The notes: generated by a model from the sequence alone, not told the origin. Positions 9,043 to 17,407 are shown, counted from the first letter of the stretch. The stretch is 64,000 nucleotides of DNA from Chitinophaga pinensis (GCA_945901065.1 CAMDKI010000002.1:1-64000), one strand, 5' to 3'. Numbers and translations: made by a program.

Positions 9043-9073
9043 AAAAAGGCACGGAGGTTTCCGTGCCTTTTTA
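9043..9073 (+). terminator. Rho-independent terminator
   Basis: GGCACGGA and TCCGTGCC form a perfect stem around a short GGTT loop, followed by a T-run. It closes the alaS-Uma2-gatB-thioredoxin unit 27 bases after the stop codon. Confidence 0.88.
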
Positions 9074-9153
9074 TTATCACTCCTAACTTTAGGTTACAAA
9101 CCATTTTTACCTATCAGTAGTCTATCTTTTCGTCTTTTAGCTATATTTAAGGC

Positions 9154-10371
9154 ATGAAGCACTTTTTTATACTCCTATTTTGCCTGTCAACATTAGCATT
9201 GACTTCCCAAAACTTGGCCAAGTTAGTTCTTACTAATCGGCACTTTGACGGCAGTTATAGGTTGCCATTTGCTGCTCTAACAGTTCTGAACAGCAATGCT
9301 AGTAACAAACAACTTGCCCCTGAAGGAGAATACACCATTAAAGGTAAAATGGCCAATGCAGCAGGCTTTACCATCTTTTTGGATAAATGGAACAACTTAA
9401 CAAAGAGCACAGTAGTTGATTCGGCTATGATTGATAAAAAAGGCAATTTCGCCTTTAAAAACAAAATTACTAGCCGAAACCTATACATGTTGCGTGTAGA
9501 TGAAAAGCACACCTGGATTGTGGTATTGGAGCCGGGTACAAAAGTTACATTTAACGGCGATTTTAATGATATAATGAAGTACACCTTTGGTGGTGACCAA
9601 GCCACTATAACATTGAACAATTTTGTTAAAGAAATGGGCGTAAAAAACCGCAGAGTCGGTGAGTTAAATCAAGAGTTTATCAATGCACAATACAGTGGTG
9701 CCGACCAAAACCAATTACAGGCTATGCAGAATGAGTATACCGCGTTGCAACAAAGTATGATTAATAGCCTTATAACTTTTGCCGATACTACCGCCGACCC
9801 ATTGCTAGCCGTGTTTGCCATCAGCAACCTCAATATTGAAGAACATGCCAATTTCATCAAAAAGATAGCTGATAAAGCACTAGCGCAAGATTCTAGCTTA
9901 AGTTTAGCCAAAGAAATTGCAGCCAAGGTAGCCGAAGCAACCAAGTTGGCCATTGGCCGCCCTGCACCCGACTTTACACTCAAAAGCCCGACAGGCGAAA
10001 CGATTCAACTCTCAAGCCTTAAAGGCCAAGTAGTATTGATTGATTTTTGGGCAAGTTGGTGTAAGCCTTGCCGAAATGAAAACCCGAACTTGGTAAAAAC
10101 CTATGGAAAATACAAAGACAAGGGTTTCACCATATACAGCGTATCGTTGGATAAAAATAAGGATGCTTGGGTAAACGCCATTGGGCAAGACAACCTCAGC
10201 TGGCCCTACCACGGCAGCAACCTCTTGTTTTGGAACTGCCCAGTGGCCGGCCTTTACAATATCAAATCAATTCCAGCAACTTTTTTGATTGACAGAGAAG
10301 GTAACATCGTAAGCAAAAACCTTCGCGGAGCTGCCCTAGAGCAGAAACTTGCTGAAATATTCGGTTTCTAA
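9154..10371 (+). CDS. TlpA-like thiol-disulfide protein (copy 2), with exchanged signal peptide
   Basis: A 405-residue tandem paralogue of the preceding gene. DUF4369-like and TlpA domains are retained with WCKPC at C303 and C306. The N-terminus is different: instead of a lipobox it has a type I signal peptide (MKHFFILLFCLSTLALTSQN) and about 35 residues without a counterpart in copy 1. That signal peptide and the DNA just upstream closely match the next gene (10461), not copy 1. Protein similarity to copy 1 begins at the EY-I-GK-ANAAG segment near residue 59. It is therefore probably free in the periplasm or secreted rather than lipid-anchored (inferred). Confidence 0.87.
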   Translation: MKHFFILLFCLSTLALTSQNLAKLVLTNRHFDGSYRLPFAALTVLNSNASNKQLAPEGEYTIKGKMANAAGFTIFLDKWNNLTKSTVVDSAMIDKKGNFAFKNKITSRNLYMLRVDEKHTWIVVLEPGTKVTFNGDFNDIMKYTFGGDQATITLNNFVKEMGVKNRRVGELNQEFINAQYSGADQNQLQAMQNEYTALQQSMINSLITFADTTADPLLAVFAISNLNIEEHANFIKKIADKALAQDSSLSLAKEIAAKVAEATKLAIGRPAPDFTLKSPTGETIQLSSLKGQVVLIDFWASWCKPCRNENPNLVKTYGKYKDKGFTIYSVSLDKNKDAWVNAIGQDNLSWPYHGSNLLFWNCPVAGLYNIKSIPATFLIDREGNIVSKNLRGAALEQKLAEIFGF

Positions 10372-10460
10372 CTGAATACAATACCTACGTAGCGCAAATT
10401 TCATAATTACATTTTGCCTATACATCGCCTACATTTTGATATAATTGCTATATTTAAAGT

Positions 10461-11351
10461 ATGAAGCACCTATTAACGCTCCTATTTTGCCTGTCAACCA
10501 TAGTTTTGGTGGCCCAAAACATTACTAACGGCGACTTTGAAAGCTGGACCGATACTGGCACCTACAAAGTACCCGTAGGTTGGAAAACCAATACCAGCAC
10601 TTTTATCGCTTTTGGCGAAACCGTGTTTGACACCAGTGATGCCCAATCAGGCGATAGTGCTGCGGTGGTGCAAACCATTTTGGCCACCGGAACTTCAAAC
10701 TACTATGCTGGTATTCTTACCAATGGCAGTATCCGCAACGATTCGCTGGGACTTGATGGCACCGCTATCAATTATCGCCCAGAAAGCTTCAGTGGCTATT
10801 ATAAATACGATGCAGCCCCTGGCGATAAGGCATTGGTAGTGCTGTATATGTATCGTTTTGATGCTGGCCTGAACCGCGATTCGCTTATAGCATCTGGCAA
10901 CGCCAGGCTAGGCCCAGCCGCTACATTTCAACAATTCAGTTTCCAGATATTGAATACCGATTCATCAGAAACGAGTTTGCCAAAACCAGACAGCTATGTG
11001 ATATTGATTACCTCAACTGACAGCCTAAATAGCCCGCAGCCTAGTAAGTTAACCATTGATAATTTGTCGTTCGAAGGAGTGGTTTCAGCTCAAGTGCCAG
11101 TTGATGTATCAGAAGTTGTCATTTACCCAAACCCAGTTAGCGACCATTTTGTATTAAGCAGCCCCAAACTGAGCATTGCTAGTGTAACCATTTTGAATAC
11201 AGAAGGCCGTCAAGTGCAAATACAGGAGTCTGCACTTGGAACTAAAGAACTTTTAATTAACACCAACCGACTTTCAACGGGTTTCTACTACGCGCAATTA
11301 CGGTTTGATAATGGTGCAATTGAAACCCGCTTTATCACTATTATAAAATAA
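10461..11351 (+). CDS. Secreted protein with T9SS type A sorting domain
   Basis: A 296-residue secreted protein with a signal peptide (MKHLLTLLFCLSTIVLVAQN) and a carbohydrate-binding-like beta-sandwich that opens NGDFESWTDTGTYKVPVGW, a start typical of Bacteroidota surface proteins. The C-terminal T9SS type A domain starts at VVIYPNPVSDHFVLSSP and ends in FITIIK. It should cross the outer membrane through the type IX system and be attached or released. The ligand is unknown. A TATATTTA sequence lies a few bases before the ATG, as in the upstream thioredoxin gene. The lipoprotein gene follows after 8 bases. Confidence 0.85.
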   Translation: MKHLLTLLFCLSTIVLVAQNITNGDFESWTDTGTYKVPVGWKTNTSTFIAFGETVFDTSDAQSGDSAAVVQTILATGTSNYYAGILTNGSIRNDSLGLDGTAINYRPESFSGYYKYDAAPGDKALVVLYMYRFDAGLNRDSLIASGNARLGPAATFQQFSFQILNTDSSETSLPKPDSYVILITSTDSLNSPQPSKLTIDNLSFEGVVSAQVPVDVSEVVIYPNPVSDHFVLSSPKLSIASVTILNTEGRQVQIQESALGTKELLINTNRLSTGFYYAQLRFDNGAIETRFITIIK

Positions 11352-11359
11352 GCTCATTG

Positions 11360-11917
11360 ATGTTACGCCCCTTACTAAAAGCTACTGCTATAATCATGCT
11401 GATTTTTGCGAGCTGCACCAACCAAACCGAGCCAATAGCGCCTCCAAAGATAGCAGCCGATTCTATTAAGCCAGCACCTGCCCCAGTGAGGAAAGGAACT
11501 AATGCCCTTGAATTTCCGGCCGATGGTTATAAGCGATATACACCCGTTACGTTTATTGAGTACTTAAAAGAAAATGTGGCAAGCGGCACCTTACTGCTTA
11601 ATGAGGCTCCTAAAAACTGGATACAAAAACAACACCTTAAAGAACTGGTAAAAATGCTTGATAGCACCGAGCCTTGTGCAGGCATTAGTTTGCATGGAGC
11701 TGGCCCAAACCCGCCCGACAATGTGCAATCGTGTGTGGGAGCCGAGATACTACTGATAATAGAAACGTATAGGCAAAATGTGGCCTACCCGGCATCGCCA
11801 AGCAGCCTTACTTTTATCAAAATATTGCAAAGAAACCTCCGCGACACCAGTAAACTAATTTTGATACCGCAGCCCGACCAGCTTGAAGCTGCCAAAGAAT
11901 GGGTAAATGCCTTATAA
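11360..11917 (+). CDS. Predicted lipoprotein of unknown function
   Basis: A 185-residue protein from ATG at 11360; a TTG one codon earlier is possible. The signal peptide ends in a lipobox, IFASC, then a Thr/Pro/Ala-rich linker and a domain with two cysteines (EPCAG and VQSCVG) that could form a disulfide. No family is recognised. It begins 8 bases after the T9SS gene and ends 2 bases before the next start, so the three genes are probably one transcript. The central segment LHGAGPNPPDNVQS is distinctive enough for a family search. Confidence 0.7.
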   Translation: MLRPLLKATAIIMLIFASCTNQTEPIAPPKIAADSIKPAPAPVRKGTNALEFPADGYKRYTPVTFIEYLKENVASGTLLLNEAPKNWIQKQHLKELVKMLDSTEPCAGISLHGAGPNPPDNVQSCVGAEILLIIETYRQNVAYPASPSSLTFIKILQRNLRDTSKLILIPQPDQLEAAKEWVNAL

Positions 11918-11919
11918 CC

Positions 11920-12384
11920 ATGGATAGCTATAATGATAATAAGTTAAACAAAACCACGAAGCTGTATTGGTCCCTGTTTATTGTCTCGTTCAGTGCCTTA
12001 TCTACGTTATCAATACTTGGTTGGTATTCATTATCGTTCGGCGACGACATCAGTGCGCGATTTGCTAACTACCAAGTATATAGTAAAGCGCTTTTTCTGT
12101 TCAACGTCATCAGCTACATGGTAATGCTTCTGTTGGCAGCTTACAAGCATCGCTGCCAAAACACATGGTTGTTTTATATACCGCACTATCTGCTTTTCGT
12201 ATTGTTTAGCTTCATTGGCTTTAGTGTATTGGGTGAGCAAAACTTTCACCTGCGTAAAGCATATAATATAGACGGAGGCGGATTTTCGATTAACGGGCTG
12301 CTGAGCATTGGGCTTAGTATTATTGCTGTGTTAATGTCCGTTTTGGTTTCCGTTGGCGTTATTTTACTAAAAAAAAGGCGTTAG
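11920..12384 (+). CDS. Small four-helix membrane protein, unknown
   Basis: A 154-residue protein with four hydrophobic helices (about 14-36, 57-79, 89-108 and 125-150) and a basic KKRR C-terminus, consistent with a cytoplasmic tail. The ATG at 11920 falls 2 bases after the upstream stop; an earlier in-frame ATG (11899) would overlap the lipoprotein gene and adds residues of no clear value. No family is recognised. The frame downstream of its TAG stays open for another 60 codons (see the small ORF at 12424). Confidence 0.65.
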   Translation: MDSYNDNKLNKTTKLYWSLFIVSFSALSTLSILGWYSLSFGDDISARFANYQVYSKALFLFNVISYMVMLLLAAYKHRCQNTWLFYIPHYLLFVLFSFIGFSVLGEQNFHLRKAYNIDGGGFSINGLLSIGLSIIAVLMSVLVSVGVILLKKRR

Positions 12385-12423
12385 AGCGCGTTTCAATTTC
12401 CTGCCAAACATCATGTACTAGGT

Positions 12424-12567
12424 GTGACTTTGGTCACTAATATCGCGCAAACGATATGGTTGTTTTACAATGAAACCAAAAGCGATGAATTATTGCGCTT
12501 ATTAGCATGGTGCAAAGCGTGTATTGGTTTTATAACCCTTGCAGTGTGGCTAATGCACACTGCCTAA
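12424..12567 (+). CDS. Possible 47-residue small ORF (GTG start), doubtful
   Basis: After the TAG of the membrane-protein gene the same frame is open to TAA at 12565. From GTG at 12424 it encodes 47 residues, with a charged NETKSDELLRLL segment followed by a hydrophobic C-terminal helix (ACIGFITLAVWLM). It ends 9 bases before the DUF2892 gene. It could be a small membrane protein, a read-through or degenerate extension of the upstream gene, or chance. An 8-bp hairpin lies in its last codons. Confidence 0.25.
   Translation: MTLVTNIAQTIWLFYNETKSDELLRLLAWCKACIGFITLAVWLMHTA
12541..12563. other. Perfect 8-bp hairpin before the DUF2892 gene
   Basis: GCAGTGTG and CACACTGC flank a 7-base loop, ending 13 bases before the ATG at 12577. 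There is no T-run, so it is not a normal terminator. It may shape mRNA structure near the start codon. Confidence 0.5.
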
Positions 12568-12576
12568 AACTTGTTT

Positions 12577-12786
12577 ATGAAACAGAATATGGGAATGGTA
12601 GATCGCACTATTAGAGTAATAGTTGCTGCAATATTCATTGCTTTATACTTTACCGGTACCGTTACTGGCACGGTAGGTATTGTTTTGGTTGTTTTAGGAG
12701 CCGTGTTTATGCTTACCAGTTTGGTTAGTTTTTGCCCGCTGTATACCCTAGTTGGACTTAACACTTGCCCCGCAACAAAAAAATAG
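12577..12786 (+). CDS. DUF2892 (YgaP-type) small inner-membrane protein
   Basis: A 69-residue protein with two membrane helices: the N-terminal NMGMVDRTIRVIVAAIF and then GTVGIVLVVLGAVFMLTSLV. It ends in CPLYTLVGLNTC, the pattern of the DUF2892 / YgaP transmembrane domain. Family members are often next to or fused with rhodanese domains; no rhodanese gene is near here. ATG at 12577 is preferred over the upstream TTG because the family N-terminus begins MxxNMGxxDR. The gene ends in a bidirectional terminator. Confidence 0.85.
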   Translation: MKQNMGMVDRTIRVIVAAIFIALYFTGTVTGTVGIVLVVLGAVFMLTSLVSFCPLYTLVGLNTCPATKK

Positions 12787-12813
12787 AGCCATCCCATAAA
12801 CGGGACAGCTCTA
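12783..12813. terminator. Bidirectional terminator between convergent genes
   Basis: ATAGAGC and GCTCTAT form the outer stem and TCCC/GGGA the inner stem, with an A-run before it and T-rich sequence after it. It overlaps the DUF2892 stop and lies 26 bases from the stop of the minus-strand gene. Confidence 0.7.
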
Positions 12814-12839
12814 TGTTATTCTATCAACCGATTTAGTTT

Positions 12840-13187
12840 TTACAAAATCGAACCAGCTCGTGCGGCGTGCTCGCGCTCCAGGCTTTTACCTTTAATAAGC
12901 TCATTTCCGCCGCGCTTAATTACCACGTGCGTCTCAGAGCCATCGGGGTTTGTGGCCGATACATATACAAATTGACCCGGCTTACCTGTAAAATCAAATG
13001 ACCATTTTTCTGGCACGCCGTGCACTTCGGCCGAGTTGCCTGTTTCATCGCGATAGGTTACCGTGCAATCCTTGCAAAGTACTTCATAAGTTATGTCCAT
13101 CGAGTTTTTATCGTCGCCATAGCGGAAACCAACAAAACCTGTTGCCATAATCATTATGATACCAACAATCAGAATACTCTTTTGCAT
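12840..13187 (-). CDS. Hypothetical exported or membrane-anchored small beta protein
   Basis: A 115-residue protein with an N-terminal hydrophobic helix (4-22) acting as signal or anchor, followed by a compact beta-rich domain. That domain contains a Cys pair (LCKDCTVTYRDETGNS) and a WSFDFTGKPGQFVYVSATN strand pattern. Similar small envelope proteins with a YEVxCxxC start exist in Bacteroidota and resemble the MmpS-like fold; the function is unknown. It is convergent with DUF2892 and divergent from queE. The C-terminal LEREHAARAGSIL looks disordered. Confidence 0.6.
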   Translation of the reverse strand: MQKSILIVGIIMIMATGFVGFRYGDDKNSMDITYEVLCKDCTVTYRDETGNSAEVHGVPEKWSFDFTGKPGQFVYVSATNPDGSETHVVIKRGGNELIKGKSLEREHAARAGSIL

Positions 13188-13349
13188 AATTAAAGGCTTT
13201 AGGTAATTGAAATTGACCTACCATAAGGGTAATACGAGAACCGTAAAAAAAAGTTACAAGCACAGCGCAAGGGTATAATAATATATTGAAAGCCAATCTA
13301 TTAAAATACACTGTGGTGGTATACCAATATTCCTTCCGATATTTGCACC

Positions 13350-13970
13350 ATGTCTGCTAATACAACTATAACTACCAGCCTGCCAGTTATGGAACAGTTC
13401 TACACCATACAAGGTGAAGGCTACTACCAAGGCAATGCTGCATACTTTATACGCTTGGGTGGTTGCGACGTGGGTTGCGTGTGGTGCGATGTAAAAGAAT
13501 CGTGGGATGCCGATGCGCACCCTAAGTGGGAAGTAGCTGACCTAGTAACCGAAGCAGCCCAGCACCCGGGCCGTTTGGCGGTAGTTACAGGTGGTGAACC
13601 CTTAATGTACAATTTGGATGAGCTTACAGCCCAGTTGCAACAAGCGGGTTTCCGAACCAATATTGAAACATCGGGCGCATACCCGCTCAGTGGACATTGG
13701 AACTGGATATGCCTTTCGCCTAAAAAATTTAAAGCTCCCTTACCGGAGGTTATTCCTTTTGCCAATGAACTAAAAATAATCGTTTACAATAAAAGCGACT
13801 TTCAATGGGCCGAAGAGTTTGCAGCACAAGTAAACTCGGCATGTAAATTGTATCTTCAACCCGAGTGGAGCGTTAGCAAGAAAGTTACGCCATTGATTAT
13901 TGACTATGTAAAAGCCCACCCGAAATGGGAAATATCACTGCAAACGCACAAGTACTTAGATATACCTTGA
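13350..13970 (+). CDS. queE: 7-carboxy-7-deazaguanine synthase
   Basis: A 206-residue radical-SAM enzyme that makes 7-carboxy-7-deazaguanine for queuosine biosynthesis. The cluster motif is C39-x3-C43-x2-C46 (CDVGCVWC), with the QueE-type substrate segment FYTIQGEGYYQG before it and VTGGEPLMYN (the GGE motif) after it. A TATTTG element lies only 4 bases before the ATG, so the message is probably leaderless; no preQ1-type leader fits. No other queuosine gene is nearby. The last codons overlap the start of the next gene. Confidence 0.93.
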   Translation: MSANTTITTSLPVMEQFYTIQGEGYYQGNAAYFIRLGGCDVGCVWCDVKESWDADAHPKWEVADLVTEAAQHPGRLAVVTGGEPLMYNLDELTAQLQQAGFRTNIETSGAYPLSGHWNWICLSPKKFKAPLPEVIPFANELKIIVYNKSDFQWAEEFAAQVNSACKLYLQPEWSVSKKVTPLIIDYVKAHPKWEISLQTHKYLDIP

Positions 13971-15877
13971 ACCAGTGGCTATTGGTTTTAACACTATTGC
14001 TATTGGGCTTTGCACCAGCTATTGCCCAGCCACAGCCGCAAAAAGTAAACAAGAAAGCCTTTGACTTGTATAATGAAAGCATGGAGCACCTTAACTGGGA
14101 CCGCTTTGCAGAGGCCGAGCAATCGTTGCTGGAGGCATTGAAAATACAGCCCGACTTCATGCTCGCTAACGAACGGCTGGGCTATTTGTACTTCCAAACC
14201 CGCAAATACAGCCAATCGAAATTCCATTTTACAGAAATGCTGAAAGTGGACCCGAACAAAAGTAAGGAGGCCTTTTATTATCTGGCACGAAGCTGTTTTT
14301 ACATTCAGCAGTTCGATTCATCGCAGTACTACTTGGATACCTACCGAAAAGATGGTGCCATTAATCCAAAGCGCGAAGGTGAACTGAAACTGCTGGAAAG
14401 CAGCATAGTATTTGCTAAAGAAGCCATTAAACACCCTGTGACATTCACTCCAAAACCTGGAGGGCAAGGGGTAAACAGTGCCGATAATGAATATTTCCCT
14501 GCCCTTACGGCCGATGGCAAATATCTCTTCTTTACACGCCAGATAAAAGACCCAGGCACCATGCACCTGCAAGAAGATATACTAGTGAGCCAATGGGAAG
14601 AGACAGCATGGAGCAAATCAATATCGGTAAGTAGCAATATAAATACCCAAGATGCTAACCAAGGCGCTCACAGTATTTCGCCAGATGGAAGGCAGTTGTA
14701 TTTTACTATTTGCGAGAGCGGCGGCGGCTACGGCAGCTGCGATATTTATGTTTCGAAACGGGTTGGCAATACTTGGGCCAAACCAGTAAACCTAGGCCCT
14801 AACATCAATACCAAGTATAAAGAAACACAGCCTTGTATTAGTGGCGATGGCCGTTCGTTGTATTTTGTAAGCTCAAGTCCTGGCGGGCAAGGCATGTTAG
14901 ATATTTGGGTAAGCCAGTTGCAACCTGACGGCAAATGGGGCATGGCCGTAAACCTTGGCCCAACCATAAATACCGCAACCATTGATGAGCGGCCCTATAT
15001 GCACCCTGATGGACAGACGCTCTACTTCTCCAGCGACGGTCGCCCTGGCTTTGGCGATGCCGATATTTATTATGCTCGTAAGCAAGAGAATGGCTGGAGC
15101 GAACCAACCAACCTGGGCTACCCCATCAATTCATACTATTACGAAGGTGGAATTTTTGTTAATCTTAATGGTGATTCAGCATACTTTGCCACCGATAGGT
15201 TTACCCTCAACAACAATCTTGATATATATGGGTTTGAAATGCCCCTAGCGGCAAGGCCTAAAAAGGTAACCTATGTAACGGGCACGGTAAAAGATAAGAG
15301 CACCAAAAAAGTTTTACTCCCTTCAATTGAGTTTATCGAACTAGCTACTGGCCAAACCACCAACCTGATAGTGCCCGATGTACAAAGTGGAGAGTTTTTG
15401 CTAACGTTGCCCACCGGTAGCAATTATGGCTTAAGCATCAACCAACCTGGCTATTTGTTTTACTCTTATAATTTCCCCATCGACAAACAGCACAACTACC
15501 AAAAGCTGGATATTTTGCTGGAGCCTCTTTCCTCAAAAAGTACCGTGGTGTTGAATAATGTATTCTACGAAACGGGTAATTATAAGCTCAAAAACGAATC
15601 GAAAAGCGAGTTGGACAGGTTGGTGAAGTTTCTGGAAATAAACCCTGCCATTAAGCTTGAAATTGCTGGTCACACCGATAATGTAGGCACTGATGCTAAC
15701 AACCTCGATCTATCGCAAAAGCGCGCAAATGAAGTGGTTAGTTACTTAGCAAACGCGGGTATAGATAAAATACGATTGAAAGCTAAAGGGTATGGCGCCA
15801 CTAAACCATTGGCCGACAATAGCAGTGAGGATGGTCGCGCCAAAAACCGCCGCACGGAGGTTACCATTATTGAGTAA
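13967..15877 (+). CDS. PorE-like OmpA-family protein: TPR, beta-propeller, CRD, OmpA domains
   Basis: A 636-residue envelope protein. From TTG at 13967 (TTGA overlap with the queE stop) it begins with a clean signal peptide ending FAPAIAQ; the ATG at 13925 would put 14 extra residues before it and overlap queE by 46 bases. Domain order is TPR helices (about 30-150), PD40/WD40-like propeller repeats (SPDGRQLYF, SGDGRSLYFVSS, HPDGQTLYFSSDG; about 170-430), a carboxypeptidase-regulatory-like domain (about 430-505) and OmpA C-terminal peptidoglycan binding (GHTDNVGTDANN). This is the layout of PorE, the T9SS component; Bacteroidota often carry paralogues, so the exact role is inferred. Confidence 0.85.
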   Translation: MNQWLLVLTLLLLGFAPAIAQPQPQKVNKKAFDLYNESMEHLNWDRFAEAEQSLLEALKIQPDFMLANERLGYLYFQTRKYSQSKFHFTEMLKVDPNKSKEAFYYLARSCFYIQQFDSSQYYLDTYRKDGAINPKREGELKLLESSIVFAKEAIKHPVTFTPKPGGQGVNSADNEYFPALTADGKYLFFTRQIKDPGTMHLQEDILVSQWEETAWSKSISVSSNINTQDANQGAHSISPDGRQLYFTICESGGGYGSCDIYVSKRVGNTWAKPVNLGPNINTKYKETQPCISGDGRSLYFVSSSPGGQGMLDIWVSQLQPDGKWGMAVNLGPTINTATIDERPYMHPDGQTLYFSSDGRPGFGDADIYYARKQENGWSEPTNLGYPINSYYYEGGIFVNLNGDSAYFATDRFTLNNNLDIYGFEMPLAARPKKVTYVTGTVKDKSTKKVLLPSIEFIELATGQTTNLIVPDVQSGEFLLTLPTGSNYGLSINQPGYLFYSYNFPIDKQHNYQKLDILLEPLSSKSTVVLNNVFYETGNYKLKNESKSELDRLVKFLEINPAIKLEIAGHTDNVGTDANNLDLSQKRANEVVSYLANAGIDKIRLKAKGYGATKPLADNSSEDGRAKNRRTEVTIIE

Positions 15878-15933
15878 GCTAAAAATTTAACACTCGTTAG
15901 AGAACAATGAGTGCCGTAACTGTGTTAGCTTAT

Positions 15934-15957
15934 TATTACCTTCATGTTAAGGTAATA
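15934..15957. promoter_or_regulatory. 9-bp perfect inverted repeat upstream of the MORN-type gene
   Basis: TATTACCTT and AAGGTAATA flank a 6-base CATGTT spacer, 14 bases before the TTG start at 15972. With no T-run it is more likely an operator or leader hairpin than a terminator. Confidence 0.45.
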
Positions 15958-15971
15958 TTAACACAAGGTAT

Positions 15972-16343
15972 TTGAAACTGCTGCTCTCTATTTTATCGCT
16001 ATTGTTTTGTTTGCAGTTGTGCTATGCTCAAGAAGTTGCAGAACCTTCTATTACCTTCGTTAAACAGAAGCATGGTAAAGTAGCTGTAATAAAGCATTAT
16101 AATAACGGACAGATATCGCAAACAGGTTGGTTGAAGCACAATAAACCTCATGGTGCTTGGGCTAGTTTCAACGCCAAAGGCCATGTTACAGCACAAGCGC
16201 AATATGAACGAGGGGTAAAAATTGGTATATGGCGCTTTTGGGATGCAGATGGTAAACTATTCTATGAAATATTATACAGCAATGGTACCCTTATATCGGC
16301 CAAACAGTTCGATAATGGAGGCGCAGTAGTAGCTACTCGATGA
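15972..16343 (+). CDS. Secreted MORN-repeat / YwqK-like protein
   Basis: A 123-residue protein with a signal peptide (cleavage after CYAQ) and repeated NGxxxxxGxxKxxxxHGxW patterns (NNGQISQTGWLKHNKPHGAW; ERGVKIGIWRFWDADGK) typical of MORN-like YwqK-family proteins. These repeats are structural and the role is unknown. An in-frame TAA lies at 15948, so the only good start is TTG at 15972; no ATG is available. It is convergent with hisC, 5 bases away, with no obvious terminator between. Confidence 0.75.
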   Translation: MKLLLSILSLLFCLQLCYAQEVAEPSITFVKQKHGKVAVIKHYNNGQISQTGWLKHNKPHGAWASFNAKGHVTAQAQYERGVKIGIWRFWDADGKLFYEILYSNGTLISAKQFDNGGAVVATR

Positions 16344-16348
16344 GGTTA

Positions 16349-17407
16349 TTATAACTCCCGCAACACCTCCAACAACCTCAAATTCTCATCTGGGGTGCCT
16401 ATCGTAACCCTTACACAACCTCCGCAGCCAGGCACTTTGCTCCGGTCGCGGAGAATAATACCGTGCTCCAAGCAATAGTCATAAACTTTACGGGCATCGG
16501 TGGTTTTAACCAACAAGAAGTTAGCTTTGGAAGGGAACACCCTAACAACGAATGGCAACGGCCTCAAGCCATCGGCCAATTTGCTGCGTTCTTCTAACAG
16601 TTCTTTTATCTGCGCTTGCACTTTGTCTGCATGCTGCAAGGCTTTCATGGCAGCCTGTTGGGTAAGTTCGTTGATGTTGTATGGGGGTTTTATCTTGTCC
16701 AACACCGCAACCAGCTCTGCACTACCAAAGGCCATCCCCAAACGAATACTGGCCAATCCCCAAGCTTTGGAAAGGGTTTGCAATACTACCAAATTTGGGT
16801 ATTCTGCCAATTCCGGCAACCAGCCTTTATCCTCGGCAAAATCAATATAGGCCTCGTCAATTACTACCAGACCATCAAAATTATCCAATAAATGCTTCAC
16901 TGAAGCCTTATCTAGCAAGTTACCGCTTGGGTTATTGGGTGAGCAAAGGAAAATCAGTTTGGTTGATATCAATGCACCATTTTTGCGCTTAGCAGCCAAC
17001 AAAATAGCATCGGTATCCAACTGAAACTCACTGGTAAGTGGTACCTGTGTATAGGTAACATTATTGATATTGGCCGCTACTTCGTACATGCCATAACTAG
17101 GAGCAATAAACACCACATGGTCGGCGCCTGGCTCGCAAAAAGCTCTAAACAGCAAGTCAATTGGCTCATCGCTACCATTACCCAGAAATATGTTCTCGGG
17201 CTTTACCTTTTTAAGCTTTGCAATAACCTTCTTCAATTCCTTTTGGTGTGGGTCGGGATAGCGATTGAGTCCCGTATCAAATGGGTTCTCGTTAGCATCT
17301 AGATACACTTGCGCCGTGCCGCTAAACTCGTCGCGAGCTGATGAATAAGGCTTCATTTTGCGCACATTGGCACGGATAAGGTTGTTGAGATTGAAGTTGG
17401 TTGACAT
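16349..17407 (-). CDS. hisC: Histidinol-phosphate aminotransferase
   Basis: A 352-residue PLP-dependent class I/II aminotransferase converting imidazole-acetol phosphate to histidinol phosphate. Signatures are LDANENPFDTGLNRYPDP, GNGSDEPIDLLFRAF, CSPNNPSGN, VIDEAYIDFA and the Schiff-base Lys in TLSKAWGLASIRLG. The frame extends 27 residues upstream, but MSTNFNLNNLIR at 17407 is the family start. It is separated by about 11 kb from hisGD and has no visible attenuator of its own. A 7-bp repeat array lies about 110 bases upstream. Confidence 0.93.
   Translation of the reverse strand: MSTNFNLNNLIRANVRKMKPYSSARDEFSGTAQVYLDANENPFDTGLNRYPDPHQKELKKVIAKLKKVKPENIFLGNGSDEPIDLLFRAFCEPGADHVVFIAPSYGMYEVAANINNVTYTQVPLTSEFQLDTDAILLAAKRKNGALISTKLIFLCSPNNPSGNLLDKASVKHLLDNFDGLVVIDEAYIDFAEDKGWLPELAEYPNLVVLQTLSKAWGLASIRLGMAFGSAELVAVLDKIKPPYNINELTQQAAMKALQHADKVQAQIKELLEERSKLADGLRPLPFVVRVFPSKANFLLVKTTDARKVYDYCLEHGIILRDRSKVPGCGGCVRVTIGTPDENLRLLEVLREL

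Noticed and set aside
13188..13349. Possible preQ1 riboswitch ahead of queE
   Set aside because: The -7-like TATTTG lies 4 bases before the ATG, so there is no room for a leader, and no preQ1 pseudoknot pattern was seen.
13925..13966. ATG start for the PorE-like protein giving 650 residues
   Set aside because: It would place 14 residues before the signal peptide and overlap queE by 46 bases; the TTG at 13967 gives a clean signal peptide and a 4-base overlap.
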